Assembly (NCBI GenBank): GCA_963855995.1
Contig: OY979727.1
Span: 12,020,946 to 12,084,945, forward strand
DNA length: 64,000 nucleotides
Direction of reading: 5' to 3'
DNA from: Muricea muricata
Lineage: Eukaryota > Cnidaria > Anthozoa > Malacalcyonacea > Plexauridae
Part shown: positions 20,193-31,942 of the stretch, piece by piece
Layout: each line of letters opens with the position of its first letter
Numbering within the stretch: position 1 is the first letter of the stretch
Made by a program: the position numbers and the translations under genes
Notes under the pieces: model-generated
Seen by the model: the letters and a program-made list of their open reading frames with translations, nothing else
Databases searched by the model: none
Told to the model about the DNA's origin: nothing

Positions 20193-21090
20193 TTAAGTCA
20201 ACCAATGATGGATTCTATTTCTCGTATTTTGGACATTATAATGATTTACATTCAAGATTTTTGAAGGACAATCCTCTTTGAATTTGCCGAGATTAGCTGT
20301 GTATACTGTATATTTCAATATTGGACCTATTACTGATTAAATTTTCTCAACAAACACACGTCAGCCTTTTGAATTACAAACAGCCAATAGTGGCAATATA
20401 TAAAGTCATTTCTGTCAAATTACCATTTTTATCACCGGCTTCGTCATGCAGCACTCAGAAAACACTGACCTAGAATACAAAAACGCAAGGGGTTCAAGAT
20501 AAAGAATATTTGTTTGCAAGGGCTGAAAGCAGTCATCTGCCAGCGACCACCAAACGTCGATAAAACTTACCTTATTCTTTTATAGATAAAGCTTAGGGAA
20601 TGTACTTCGCTGGATTGCTATGGTGTCTGGATTGATAAGTGCTTATAACATTATCACAAACCGGTTGAGAATGCAGATTACCAGCAAGTGGACGTACCTT
20701 AAATAATCATTTTTCTACTTCATTTACATTACTTTCAGTACGTCATAAAAAAATTGGGCGGTCCTCCGTATTACAGACAGAAGGCGTAGGATGTAACAGA
20801 AAAGCCAATTTCCCGCATATTAACGTTTGTTTGCGTTTGTTTATTTTTCAATGTAAGCAAAGTATTAAGCAAAATATTTTAATGTAAATAAAAAAGCAAT
20901 AAGCAAAGCATGGTGTCCATATTTGAAGTTATTTTTCAAACATTTACTCGTTACATACAATGGACTGGAACGAAATTTGAAGTATTTCGAAAAAGTTTCG
21001 TGAAATCGACTGTAAGTAATGAGCGTGGTCAAGCATTTCAATCTTTCTCTTATCTTTGATACACGTAATATGTATATTGACACACAGTTA
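20193..21090. repeat. 5' flank module (type 2) of unit 3
   Basis: Homologous to 26,975-27,780 and 37,190-37,920. It includes TAATATACTTCATTT-like AT-rich stretches and, on the minus strand, TATAAAA close to a consensus donor AAG|GTAAGT near 20,570. It may hold an untranslated first exon; no protein-coding exon is recognised. Confidence 0.45.
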
Positions 21091-21364
21091 CTGTCGATTT
21101 CAACTAACTTTTTACCGTAATATTCTAAACTTCGTTGCGAAGTTCGGAAGATCGTTGCAAGTTCAAAAGTTCATTCTAGAATTCACAAGCCTGTTTGTAC
21201 GCTAAGCATTTGATTGGCTTTTTTGAGTTCAGGGGCCAATCACAGCCTTTGTTTACAAACCGGCTTGCGAATTCTGAAATGAACTTTTGAACTTCGCGAC
21301 GAACTTCGAAACTTCGCAACGAAGTTCGGAATATTACAGTATGAAAGTTAGCTGAAATCGACTG
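21091..21364. mobile_element. Mariner-like MITE, second copy
   Basis: Same family as 14,516-14,808: palindromic GCGAAGTTCGGAA words, AGCCAATCA-type centre, and right end GAAATCGACTG followed by TA. Confidence 0.7.
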
Positions 21365-22575
21365 TAATTGATTTAAGCTTGTCCTACATGATAAAGTCGA
21401 GTTCCACCCCTAATGTGCTTGTCTAGAACACGATGAAGGACCCACTAGAACTCAATTAAAACCTCATAGAACTAAACCAGCTGTCTTGATAAGTCACGGA
21501 GTATTTTAATTATGTACTGAAATAAATATTATATAAACTTAAATAAATATTATAGAAATAATGGTTTGGAAGCTTATAATTACAACACAAGTCCTTATCT
21601 ATGTTTTTGTTCTGGTTTATGGAAAATAAGGTTGCTCATCGTCACGCACATATTGAGCACGACATGAACAATTAGGCAATTCAAGAATTGATATTGATGA
21701 TTTTGCAAAAAAACAAAACAAACGTGACTAAATTCATGCATAAAGACCGACCAACAAAAATAAGGAGTTGTATTTCTTATTCTAACAATTTCATCATTTA
21801 ACTATGATGAAACTGGCAATTTTGTTGAAACTTGTAATATACTGGTAAAATTGACAGCTTGCAACAAGTCTGTGGCGATTTTCGCTGGGTATATACCAAC
21901 CTTCTTTCAAGAGGTAAATTATAGACCTACCATTCATTCTTTTTTGTGTTTGATAGTACTGAACGTGACTTTTTGGTGATGCAAAGTTCTTGATATTGTA
22001 TTTCGACCTTATATTGATTTAGTATCCATTTTCAATTGTTTTTAATTGCGGAAGGGGCGGAATACCGTCTTCAGAGGATACTTGAGGATAGATGTCGGGC
22101 TCTGCATGGGTTATTTCTTTTAATTTAAGGCGAAGGGAATACTGTTCAAAACAGGATAAACGAAATTACGCATGGAAAAGACAACAAATAATGAAAAAAA
22201 GTTATACCCTACATCCTAAAACGAGCTTTACAAGACGAAGAACATACACTTGACTATGAAGTTTTGCTTATATTCTATGAGAAATGAAGGCATTTATGAA
22301 CACATGTCTTTATCATATCTTCTTAATTATATACATCGTTCTTAGATTTGAAACTTGCAAACGTTCACTTTACAAAGATGCCTTTTTTTACATAACTATT
22401 CTATCATTATTAACATGAATTGTATTAGATTATTTACAATTTAAGAAGCGTTTGATTTTCACAGTTAAAAATTTTAAACCAAAAATTTGGCGAAATTTCA
22501 TAGTTTACAACAGTCTAAGTGCATCACTCAATCATGACTTTCGCAGATCTACAAGATATTTATCTAACGACCACA
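21365..22575. repeat. Spacer duplicon R1, short form (copy D)
   Basis: Closely similar to 14,815-16,130 in front of unit 3. Pseudo-exon B recurs at about 22,128-22,250, but its acceptor reads TTTAATTTAAG instead of TTTAATTTCAG. No functional gene is seen. Confidence 0.6.
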
Positions 22576-22581
22576 TAGTTA

Positions 22582-25500
22582 TCACTTCATCAATTTTTGG
22601 TATTGGGTGTCATCGTCCGGTTCTCGTTTTGTGCTGTCCAGTTTTGTGTAGCCCGGAAGAGATTTTATTTTTTCTTCATCTGGAGGGGGAGTATATGGAA
22701 TAACATAACCTGAATTATCTATTGCGAGTTTCTCATAGTGGTTATCATCCGTCTCCTCTCGTTGGTTCCTGTCAAGCTCAGTGTAACCCGAAGATTGCAT
22801 GGCAATTTCTTCGTATATTGTTGTTTCAACCCCAGTTGGATTAACAAGACCTGAGTCAAGTCTAAATAGTGTTGGCGTTCCTCTTGTTTCATGTTGGTCT
22901 CTCTCAAATTCAGAAGACGCACGGTTAAAGATTTGAACTCCGTTCTACGAGGAATTGGTGTAACATAACTTTGTCGTTCTGATGACGTTTCAATGGTTGG
23001 AATTCCGTTATCTTGATTCTGTTAACACATTTAAATTATATAGTTTAGCTAGCACCTGTATCATCGCTGGATCAATAGTTGATGATCCCGACTGGACCTC
23101 TTGGAAGAACAGCTATGAACTGATAGAGCTATCCAATATAAATAAAGTTAGTTTAGTTTAGGTTTTCTCCTGTAGTCACACTGGATCAATAAGAGATGAT
23201 CCTTACTGGACCGCTGGAAAGGACAGTTTATAACTGATGGAGCTATCCATGCGTATAAATAAAGTTAGTTTAGTTCAGGTTTCCTGCTGTGGTAACACTG
23301 AATTGATAAGAGACGATCCTTACTGGACCTCTGGGAAGAACAGTTTAAAACTGATAGAGCTATCCAGAATAAATAAAGTTAGTTTAGTTTAAATTATTTT
23401 AATTGCTTCAAGAACAACACACCTGATTATTTTGTGATGGCCCTGCGACTGCTGCATGATGTGTTTCAACTGTGTCCTCTGCATTTGATAACTTCGTTGT
23501 TTTCTGTCGCTTCTTGTATATTATAAGAATTTGACAACCAAGAGAAGAGCAATGGCAGCTGGTACCGCAACAATGATTTGCGTTGTACTCGAACTTGTTC
23601 CTACAAAAATGCAAAAAGATCTGAAGTCTTTTAATTTCATCTTTTCCGCATTTTGCACTTTTTTCTTCCCTTTAATTTCGCCTTATGAATTCGATTGTAC
23701 TTTCATCTGTTTTTATAGCTAATATTATTTGAATTTGACAGTCCACAATTCGAAATTTTCAGAAAGAGTCCCTGTAAAGAGGAAAGAACCATGCATTACT
23801 ATATGCACCATATTGACAGTAATGTAATAATCTTTGTTATATATAGACATGTAGATTAGAACACTTACCGTTAAGCGACGAGGGTGATGAGGAAGCAGTG
23901 GTAGTCGATGAAGAAGTTCCTGAAGTAGCAGTGGTAGTCCATGAAGAAGCTCCTGAAGTAGCAGTGATAGTCGATGAAGAAGTTTCTGAAGTAGCAGTGG
24001 TTGTCCATGGTCTTGTTACGGGAGTATGGATGTGGTTAACTTGTGTTGTAGCGGTGATAGAACCATTGGAAATATTCTTATTTCCTTCGTTTTCGTTGAT
24101 AGAAACTAATAACAGAAACAACATACAATAATTAAGTAGGATGCTTCACCGATTGGAACTTAATGCATTGATATCTAGCACATAAACACCCACCATTTTG
24201 CTTTCAAATGCTAGCGTCATACTTTACTCAATCGTCAACAAATAAAAAAATACCTGAATTAAAATTGATATCGGTGAGTAGCAACCACAGGCCACCAACA
24301 TTTAACCTCAAATTTATAAACCTTGCTATATTTTCACAAAGTGACAAAGTTACACTGTGACTCTGAGAAATGTTATCTGTAAAATTTCTAAAACAGTACT
24401 GAACTTTGTTTGTGAAATTATGTTTGGTTGAGGCGAAAAATATCTGTGATCTTTCCAATAGAGCATAACCGCACATGTACTATCAATATTACCAGTAACC
24501 AGTAATCTTTGAACTTTCGCACGCCAAAAAACTCAAGTGTAATGTCAATATATGATGACAGTTAAATTTCTATTCCATCCCACCCATCCTTCGCCTTCAT
24601 CCCGTTTTGCATCATCAGGACCAAACTTGCCATCTGTTAGTATTCCAATACCATTTTGTAAACGTCATTATTAACTCCATTCATTATAAGATGTGTCTTT
24701 AAAGGACACTTTGTCATTGCTTGTCGTGTGTCCAATTGACATTGAGCAGAAGAGAATATCTAGAATAGTGCACATAAATTTGTGTTGTCAGATTAAAGAA
24801 ACAAGATTATAACAAACCTTTTTCAACAGTTGGTGCACATCCATACAGTTCAAGTCTCATGCATACAGGGCTGCCTATATAAACTGGATAAACCCTGATG
24901 TTCCTCGCTAAAATTACAGGCTCTAGGTTATGTCGTACAACACTGGATACATCTGTGTTTCCCTGGAATATCTAAAAAAAAAGTGGCAATTAGTGAGACT
25001 TAGTACGTAATACATAAGTATTACAACAATTGGATCAATCATCACACATGTAATTTCGTAAAATGTATAAAAAATACAAGATTAAGACTCATCATTTCAA
25101 AATTTCAATTAAATTTACCTTCACAGTTTGATTTTTTTCTCGATAAAAATTATATATATGTTCCATTATCTCTACTGTAGGATATTTTATAGTTCCTAGC
25201 ATATTCTTTTCCGTTAGAATATGATCGTCCTTGTGTTGCAATTCCTGTGATATTTGTCAGATTCAACAAATCAATCTGAATATACTGATCATAATTCTTT
25301 TCAGTTATCGTTCCTCCTGTGATGTCTGGACACCATGCACCCCAGGATGGAATATTCCTGTTTAGACGAGCCAGCCAAGGAAATGGCGATCTTTTTTTAT
25401 AAACACTAGAAGCTGTGATTTGCAAGTCTTTGATCCTGCCATCTTCCATACCAAGTGGAGATTTACATCCTAAAAGAACATAAAAAACGGTTAAGGTCAA

Positions 25501-26432
25501 GAGATACGATCAAGAACATTTGAGTGTGTGCATGAATCAAAATTCGTCTATTTTTCTAACCCCAATGCGTCTGACCCATAAGTAAATCTTGTGTATTATC
25601 CCATATGTGTGATGAAAGCGGGCTTCTGATTGGTTCTCGGCAGGTTAGTTTTTTTCGAACTAACCTTCTTTTTTCGAACTTACCCGCTGTTCTCTTTTAT
25701 CGATAAAACCGGCTTTCTGATTGGGGACAAAAACCCGAACTGACTGCTTGTTGCTTACGCTGCCGTCTGCCAAACTGTTCAACAGCAATAACGAACAAAA
25801 TTTAGCTGATTATTAAACCTACACTTTAAAGGTAAAAAAATGGGCACTTGGGCAAAAAATGACGCAGAAACCAAGCAAAAAGAAACGGAAAATTGTAAAC
25901 TAAAGACAATAGAGACCCTGATAAAGAAATATTAAGAGACCAACAAGTTTAAGAAGAGAAAATGTTGACAAAATACATCGGTGACATCGGCGACTCAGCG
26001 AGCCTCGGAAAACAACACAAGAAGATAAGTTTAGTATGGGATAAAAACCCAACTTACTTGCAGGTTCGGTTGGTTCGGGATTAACGCACCTCGGGGTCTG
26101 ACAGCTGCCCGAACCTACCTCGCTTCGCGTCAGGTGCTTTAATCCCGAACCAACCTCTCTGCAAGTAAGTCTGTTATAAAATCAACCGTAAAAATCAAAC
26201 GATTGTGACCAGGAAAAAATTACTTGGATCTAGCGTTTGACTGTGTTTTATTGCGAGATGACAACCACAAGTTAAGATGAACACCAAAAGTAATCTATAG
26301 TTTTTTAAACTCCAAACAATTCACTGCGATGTTGATATACCCAGTATATTAATCCTGAATTAACTTATCTTTGCTTAGAACTTGGATTGTAAATAACACA
26401 CAGGATAGGATAAAACTTCCAAACATCTTCAT
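22582..26432 (-). pseudogene. Unit 4: receptor pseudogene with fullest domain plan
   Basis: All exons of the family are present: signal peptide 26369-26432, DS 25119-25469 and 24818-24971, DS-like about 24,230-24,760, Ser/Thr stalk 23869-24105, TM 23423-23600, tail 22582-23018. Lesions: the exon 1 donor is AT, not GT (AAAG|ATAAGT). A 4-base insertion in an AT run of DS exon 1 causes a frameshift and stop. The DS-like exon has several frameshifts and stops. The TM exon carries 2 extra bases. The tail exon lacks 13 bases. The stalk exon is intact, with TATSGTSSSTT-type repeats, and the distal tail (ITAM-like motif at 22774-22815) still reads through. DS exon 2 is open but substituted. Several independent lesions make a functional full-length product very unlikely. 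Confidence 0.85.
25597..26178. mobile_element. Composite palindromic insertion in unit 4 intron 1
   Basis: Absent from the same intron in units 2, 3 and 5, where TTGTGTA is followed directly by the AAATC-G/A-ACC text. Bases 25,597-26,043 start TATCCCATA and end TATGGGATA. Bases 26,045-26,175 form a second palindrome (CTTACTTGCAG ... CTGCAAGTAAG) around GGTTCGGGATTAA and its complement. It is non-coding. Confidence 0.55.
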
Positions 26433-28095
26433 TGTAATCAACTAAAATTTCAGCAAAAACAATCCTTCCAATATTGCACTTGTAATCAACAAGTAAATAA
26501 TATAATTCAGGCTCATTTTATTTTCTTTCTCTCCAACAAACAGGTTGTTTCATCATTCAATCAGCGTAGTTTTAGTCTGTTTTCTTTGATGTACGGGTCA
26601 CTAACGCTACTTACTAATAGTTACGCTGAAAAAGATAATCAGATAAACTGTGAAGAAATCTCGATTTAAAGTCTTTAAGGTCGGCAGATTCTTTTGAACA
26701 GATTCGGATGCATGGAAAGTCGGCATTCATGTCGTATGAAATAAATCTTTCTAAATTCTCGGTATCTAACCTTGGGACTGACGCGTTCTGGGTTAGGAGT
26801 TTATTTCACGTTCAATCTAAATTACAAAACCCAAAATACGAAACACAACTCAGTCATACATCCAAACAATAATACCGACTTATTTGCAAGGACATCACTA
26901 TCACGATTATATTATTTTTCAAAACTTCTCACTCGTAAACCACTATAACGTTAACTGTAAGTCGATCATTAAGTCAACCAATGATGGATTTTATTTCTCG
27001 TATTTTGGACATTATAATAATTTACATTCAAGATTTTTGAAGGACAATCCCCTTTGAATTAGCCGAGATTAGCTGTGTATACTGTATATTTCAATATTGG
27101 ACCTATTGTTGATTAAAATCTCAACTTCTGTAGAATTTGTATCTTTGTAACGAATTTCATACTTTAACTAATTGACTTTACAACAAACACACGTCAGCCT
27201 TTTGAATTAGCCTACAAACAACCAGTAGTGGCAATATATAAAGTCATTTCTGTCAAATTACCATTTTGATCGCCGGCTTCGTCATGCAGCACTCAGACAA
27301 CACTGACCTAGAATACAAAAACGCAAGGGGTTCAAGATAAAGAATATTTGTTTGCAAGGGTTGAAAGCAGTCATCAGCCAGCGACCACCAAACGTCGATA
27401 GAACTTACCTTATTCTTTTATAGATAAAGCTATAGGGAATGTACTTCGCTGGATTGCTATGCCTGTGGTGTCTGGTTTGAAAAGTGCATATAACATTACC
27501 ACAAATCGGTCGGGAATGCAGATTATCAGCAGGTGGACGTACCTTAAATAATCATTTTTCTACTTCATTTACATTACTTTCAGTACGTCATAAAAAAATT
27601 GGGCGCTTCTCCGCATTACAGACAGAATGCGCAGGATGTAACAGAACAGCCAATTTTCCGCATACTAGCGTTTTTTTATTTTTCAAAGTAAACAAAGTTT
27701 TAAGCAAAATATTTTAATGTAAATAACCAAATAGCAACAAGCAAAGCATGGTGTCCACGTTTGAAGTTATTTTTGAAACATATATTCTTTAATATAAAGC
27801 GTGCTTGATATGTGAAAATCTAGTAACTAGATTCTAGTAACACAAAGACACCTTAAATATTTGTTGTACGAGCTTACAAGTCTAATATAACAAGGGCGAG
27901 GTTATTCAATGTCACCTCGTTTTACATTATTGATGACTTGCATTATCGTCACGCGGTAGTCATGTTCGAGGTATAACACAAAAGAATATGTTATTAGTTT
28001 TTGCATATGTTCTCTCACTATTTCAGAACCATCCTCAGATATATGCAAAACTTGATTCATATTAATCTGACACAGCACAGAACAACGAAAAATTC
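26433..28095. repeat. 5' flank module (type 2) of unit 4
   Basis: Homologous to the unit 3 and unit 5 flanks. It contains the empty TTAA site of the piggyBac-like element near 26,965. The last ~300 bases lead into an inverted SINE tail. No gene is recognised. Confidence 0.5.
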
Positions 28096-28260
28096 ATTGT
28101 CTCGAGCGGGATTTGAACTCGCATCTTCGGGTTTCTAGACCCGCTCTAGCAACTGAGCTATCGAGTCATCTGGGATTGGTGGCGAGTCCTATCCAATTTA
28201 AGTGCACGAAATATTTTCGTGACGACCTAACGCTTGTCTTTTGTTTGAAACGATGAAATT
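28096..28260 (-). repeat. tRNA-derived SINE, copy 1
   Basis: The reverse complement reads a tRNA-like head with A box (TAGCTCAGTTGCTAGAGCGG) and B box (GAGTTCAAATCCCGCTCGAG) at 28,100-28,167. A conserved body/tail follows towards ACAACGAATxTTTCGTTG. It is part of a family, not a functional tRNA: same head at 38,408-38,477, 52,496-52,565 and, on the plus strand, 52,672-52,745, with drift in the stems. Confidence 0.8.
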
Positions 28261-28359
28261 TATTCCTTGTACGGTTTAAAGCCTTAATGCACTAGAAAAA
28301 TACTTCCCAACAATGCATTACATCTTCTAGTACTGTTCAGCTGCTACTACTATGGTAGT

Positions 28360-28830
28360 CATTGACATGGAATCAAGTTTCCACAACACAATCTACCACG
28401 TCCTAGACGGGTTGAACGAACTAAAAGCCTAACGGAGTAATTAGTTTCCTTAAAAAGGATACAACAGATTTCGTACGTGAGTTCTCAGCACTCTAGCTAC
28501 TTTAATTGTTACTACCAACATACACTTTTCGTACTTTCGATGTCCTTAGAGCTAATACACCTTCACTTCGTTTGGAATTGTTACAACTTGAAGAAAACCT
28601 ATAAACTACGAAAACGCAAGTGCTCAGGATACAAGAATATTTGTTTGCAACGACCGCAAGAAGCCAGAAATATGATACCACCAAACGTTGAGAAAACTTA
28701 TCTTATAGATGACGCTTAGCGAATGCACTTCCTCGAATTTCTACGGTGTCTGGTTTGATAAGTGCATTACAAGCAAGTATTGGGACTTGGGAGTGCGCAT
28801 TATCTGGCAGACGTGCCTTGAATCATTTCT
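28360..28830. repeat. ORF-repeat fragment joined to a 5' flank fragment
   Basis: 28,360-28,480 is a diverged ORF-repeat start (ATGGAATCAAG at 28,368). At 28,487 it jumps into the 5' flank module text seen at 12,150-12,480. The chimeric junction points to recombination between repeats. No intact gene. Confidence 0.5.
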
Positions 28831-28983
28831 GCGTCATTTACCTTGTGCCACTTGAAGATGGCGGATGTTATAGAGGTTCCTACCATTCTAGTGTTTTTTT
28901 TTGTCTTTCTACTTAGGCAAAATATTTTAATGTAAATAAGCAAAGAGCAATAAGCTCTGAAAGTTATAGTTGTTTTAACACTA

Positions 28984-29373
28984 TGTTCACAGGATGCCGA
29001 TACGAAAATGCGCCGTTTAATTTCCAGTCCGTTTTGTATTGTTTTCACGATACCGGTTCAGTTTAAATTAAGTGCTATTTCAATGGGTGTTCACACGATA
29101 TTAAATCAAATTCGCCATGTTAACTATTAAATTTGAGCATGAATTTGGTGACAGAAGGTAATTAGACAGCTGGGAAATGAAGCCGTATCAAAAAGTGCCG
29201 TTTTCGGTGTTCACATGACACCGCAAAGCGTTACGTTCTCATCTAATATGCCGTTTAGAAACCGGCATTGTTTCGTGACTGTTCGTACAATTTCGTGCCG
29301 GAATCGTGTGAACAGAAAGCGTAAAAGTAACTTTTTCATGCTGCTTTCGCCCCGTACTAGCATCGTGTGAACA
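28984..29373. mobile_element. TIR element TGTTCACA, copy 3
   Basis: About 390 bp; ends and internal motifs as in the copy at 12,634-13,031. Non-coding. Confidence 0.65.
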
Positions 29374-29399
29374 TAGTCTAAAGCAGTTACTCTTTTTAC

Positions 29400-31310
29400 A
29401 TGTTTTTTAAAACAGTTTTGATAAGGGTGTTTGATATCTAAGGAAGTCGTAATATGAAAAAAACCCCGGCAAACGCCCACAGACCGGACGTGATTTGACA
29501 ACGCGACGCGAATTTTCTCTTTTCAGCGTTCTGTATCTCTAATTAATTTTCATTTTTCTTCAATCTTCAAAACGACCTGAGCAATTTAAGCCATTTGGCG
29601 CGGATATCTTGCAAAATTTCCTTCCGTTATAATGGTTTTATTTAGCTTTGGAAACTGAAAAATCGCGTCCCTTTGGGAAATCGCGTCCAGTCCGTGCGTT
29701 TGTTGCATGCGGAGTTGCAACACCTGCATGAGTAGTGGTGAAGTAGGCGAAAATGTTGGAACAAAGAATTGTTTTTGTTTTACAAGTGTGCCAACCTGCC
29801 ACCGCTATTCTTGTTCAGCGGCTATTATATGCTAATGTCATGGAGTCAAGTTCCCACGGCACAATCAGCCACATTCTAGAACGATTGAACGACATAACGC
29901 GAGACAGAGTAATTAGCTTCCTAAGAAAGGATACATCCGATTTTGTGCGTGAGTTCACAGAATTATAAGACTAAAGTAATTCCGAATAAAGTGTGCATAA
30001 TTAGACTTTACACAATTAAATACTGTATTTAATTATGTATTTAATTAATGTAAATATACAGTATTTAATTGTGTAAAGTCTAATTATGCACACTTTATTT
30101 AAGAAATAGAAAACGAGTCGCGTGCGTTTAAGGTGTGATAATGCACGCGGGAAATGTTAGGAGAATACGAAAGAAGCGTGTAAAACACGAGGCGTAGCCG
30201 AGTGTTTTACACGTTTCTCGAGTATTCTCCTAACATTTCCCAAGTGCATTATCACACCATAAACGCACAAGACGAGTTTTTCTATTTCTTTTATAATATA
30301 AGAATGTTATTGCACCGCAAACAATATTTTCAAACATATTGATGATAAAATTTTCCTTACATGTTAGGATTGACGTCATGCAAATGCTTTTGCTCATTGC
30401 TTAGCAACAAGCTCACATTTTTAAGCGGCCGGCGAAGGAAGTGAACTTTTTAAGCAAAAACAAACAGATTTTCGATACTTATAATTTTAAAAAGCCTCAA
30501 AAAGGGCAGGATTGATACAAGAAGTAATTTACAGATGTTTTGCTGCATATGGCATGAGATTTTTGGCAAGAAAGTCGAACAATCTGATCTTTTCGTCGTC
30601 CTGTTTTGTTTCTGTTTGCTGAAAGTATGGAATATGGAATATATTTTTCGTGTTTCGCCGATGATATGTCAACGAGTTTCTGTCCCGATGACAATTAAGG
30701 TACTTTCTTGATAAAATTATTTTAGTTTTTGTAGTTTTCGTGCACTTTTTCACGGTTTTTTGTGTTTTCTCGCTGCCTTTTTAAAGTTTTGTCGAGTCGT
30801 TCAATCGAATTCGTACTCAGCGAAAACAGCTACGAATGCTTTTTTTTAAACTTTATCGTTCTGCTTTGCCCGGTTTTCTTTTGTTTTCAATCTGTTTTTT
30901 CTCCTTCATTTTCACGCCGTTTTTTTTCTACATTATATTATAATTTATGCATAAAAACTAGCTAAATGTGGTCACAGTCTCCCGGGAAACAGGAGACAAA
31001 ACAAAAAAACCAGCGTGCTGCGTGCATTGTTGTGTTATAATGCACGCTCAGTAACCAATCACATTACAGATTTTGCACTACTTATATTATAATCGGAAGT
31101 ACTTTAGTCTTATACTTGCTGAAACTATCGGCCGGTAAAGGATTCACAGAATTAGTAGCGCAATGCCTGCTTCGCTTCCTGCCGTGTATCCATGGGACAA
31201 AGTTGCGACTTCCTCCGCTACTAATGCTACGTGCTTCTTATAACTTGCCTAATCCTTCAAAGGCAACTACCATATACATGCAATTTTGGAGCAAAGATAA
31301 TTAATCGAAC
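29400..31310 (+). pseudogene. ORF-bearing repeat, copy 3, split by a 1.2-kb insertion
   Basis: The frame starts at an ATG at 29,839 (MESSSHGTI), runs through HILERLNDITRDRVISFLRK and FVREFTEL, and is interrupted at 29,966. The remainder (LVAQCLLRFLPCIHG ... MQFWSKDN) resumes at 31,150-31,304. Apart from the insertion this copy keeps both the start codon and the open frame, unlike the copy at 13,040. The product is unknown. Confidence 0.5.
29966..31142. mobile_element. 1.18-kb insertion with nested palindromes
   Basis: TTCACAGAATTA occurs at 29,954-29,965 and again at 31,143-31,154 on the two sides, and only once in the uninterrupted paralogue context, so it looks like a 12-bp target duplication. 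Inside, TAAGACTAAAGTA at 29,966 is complementary to TACTTTAGTCTTA ending at 31,111. Two hairpins (about 29,987-30,105 and 30,103-30,296) have arms of roughly 45 and 80 bases. Short ORFs inside are not recognised. Confidence 0.6.
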
Positions 31311-31461
31311 ATTGAAGTAGTTTCGTCCGAACACTGTTTACTAATAATGCAACATATAAATGAATAATTCAGCCAAATTTATACTTGTAATATTCCAATG
31401 AAACATTCAAACATTATTTTCGAGAACGTACGAGAAATTTATCCAAAGACCACATAGTTAT

Positions 31462-31677
31462 GTCTTCATCAATTTTTGCTTTTGGGCGTTATCGTCCGGT
31501 TCTCGTTTTGTGCTGTCCAGTTTTGTGCAGCCCGGAAGAGATTTTATTTTTTCTTCGTTTGGAGGCGGAGTATATGGTATAACATAATTTGAATTATCAG
31601 TTTCTCATAGTTGTTATCATTCGTCTTCTCTCGCTGGTTCCTGTCATGTTGAGTTTAACCCAAAGATGGCAATGTGG
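31462..31677 (-). pseudogene. Second relic of a receptor tail exon
   Basis: The reverse complement aligns with the 3' half of the array tail exon (LDRNQREET-like, IPYTPPP, QNWTAQNE in a shifted frame), with a deletion in the YEKL region and stops. It shares the same neighbouring text (ATGGCAATGTGGAGCAAAGATGAC) as the relic at 13,898-14,110, so both come from one older decayed copy that was later duplicated. Confidence 0.75.
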
Positions 31678-31702
31678 AGCAAAGATGACTAATTATCGAA
31701 CA

Positions 31703-31942
31703 TTTAAAACTTCGTGGCGAAGTTCGGAAGATCGTTGCAAAGTTCAAAAGTTCATTCTTGAATACGCAAGCCGGTTTGTAAGCTAAGCATTTGATTGGCT
31801 TTTTTGAGTTCAGGAGCCAATCACAGCCTTTGTTTACAAACCGGCTTGCGAATTTTGAAATGAACTTTTGAACTTTGCCAACTTCCGAACTTCGCAACAA
31901 AGTTTGGAATATTACAGCATGAAAGTTAGCTGAAATCGACTG
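31703..31942. mobile_element. Mariner-like MITE, left-truncated copy
   Basis: The palindromic core and right end (GTTAGCTGAAATCGACTG then TA) match 14,516-14,808. The left CAGTCGAT terminus is missing. Confidence 0.6.

Noticed and set aside
23898..24131. Plus-strand frame with VAVVVxEEVPE repeats
   Set aside because: It is the antisense shadow of the Ser/Thr-rich stalk exon of unit 4.
28096..28170. Possible tRNA gene
   Set aside because: A and B boxes are present, but the stems are imperfect, the same body and tail follow in four dispersed copies, and the orientation varies: a SINE head, not a tRNA gene.
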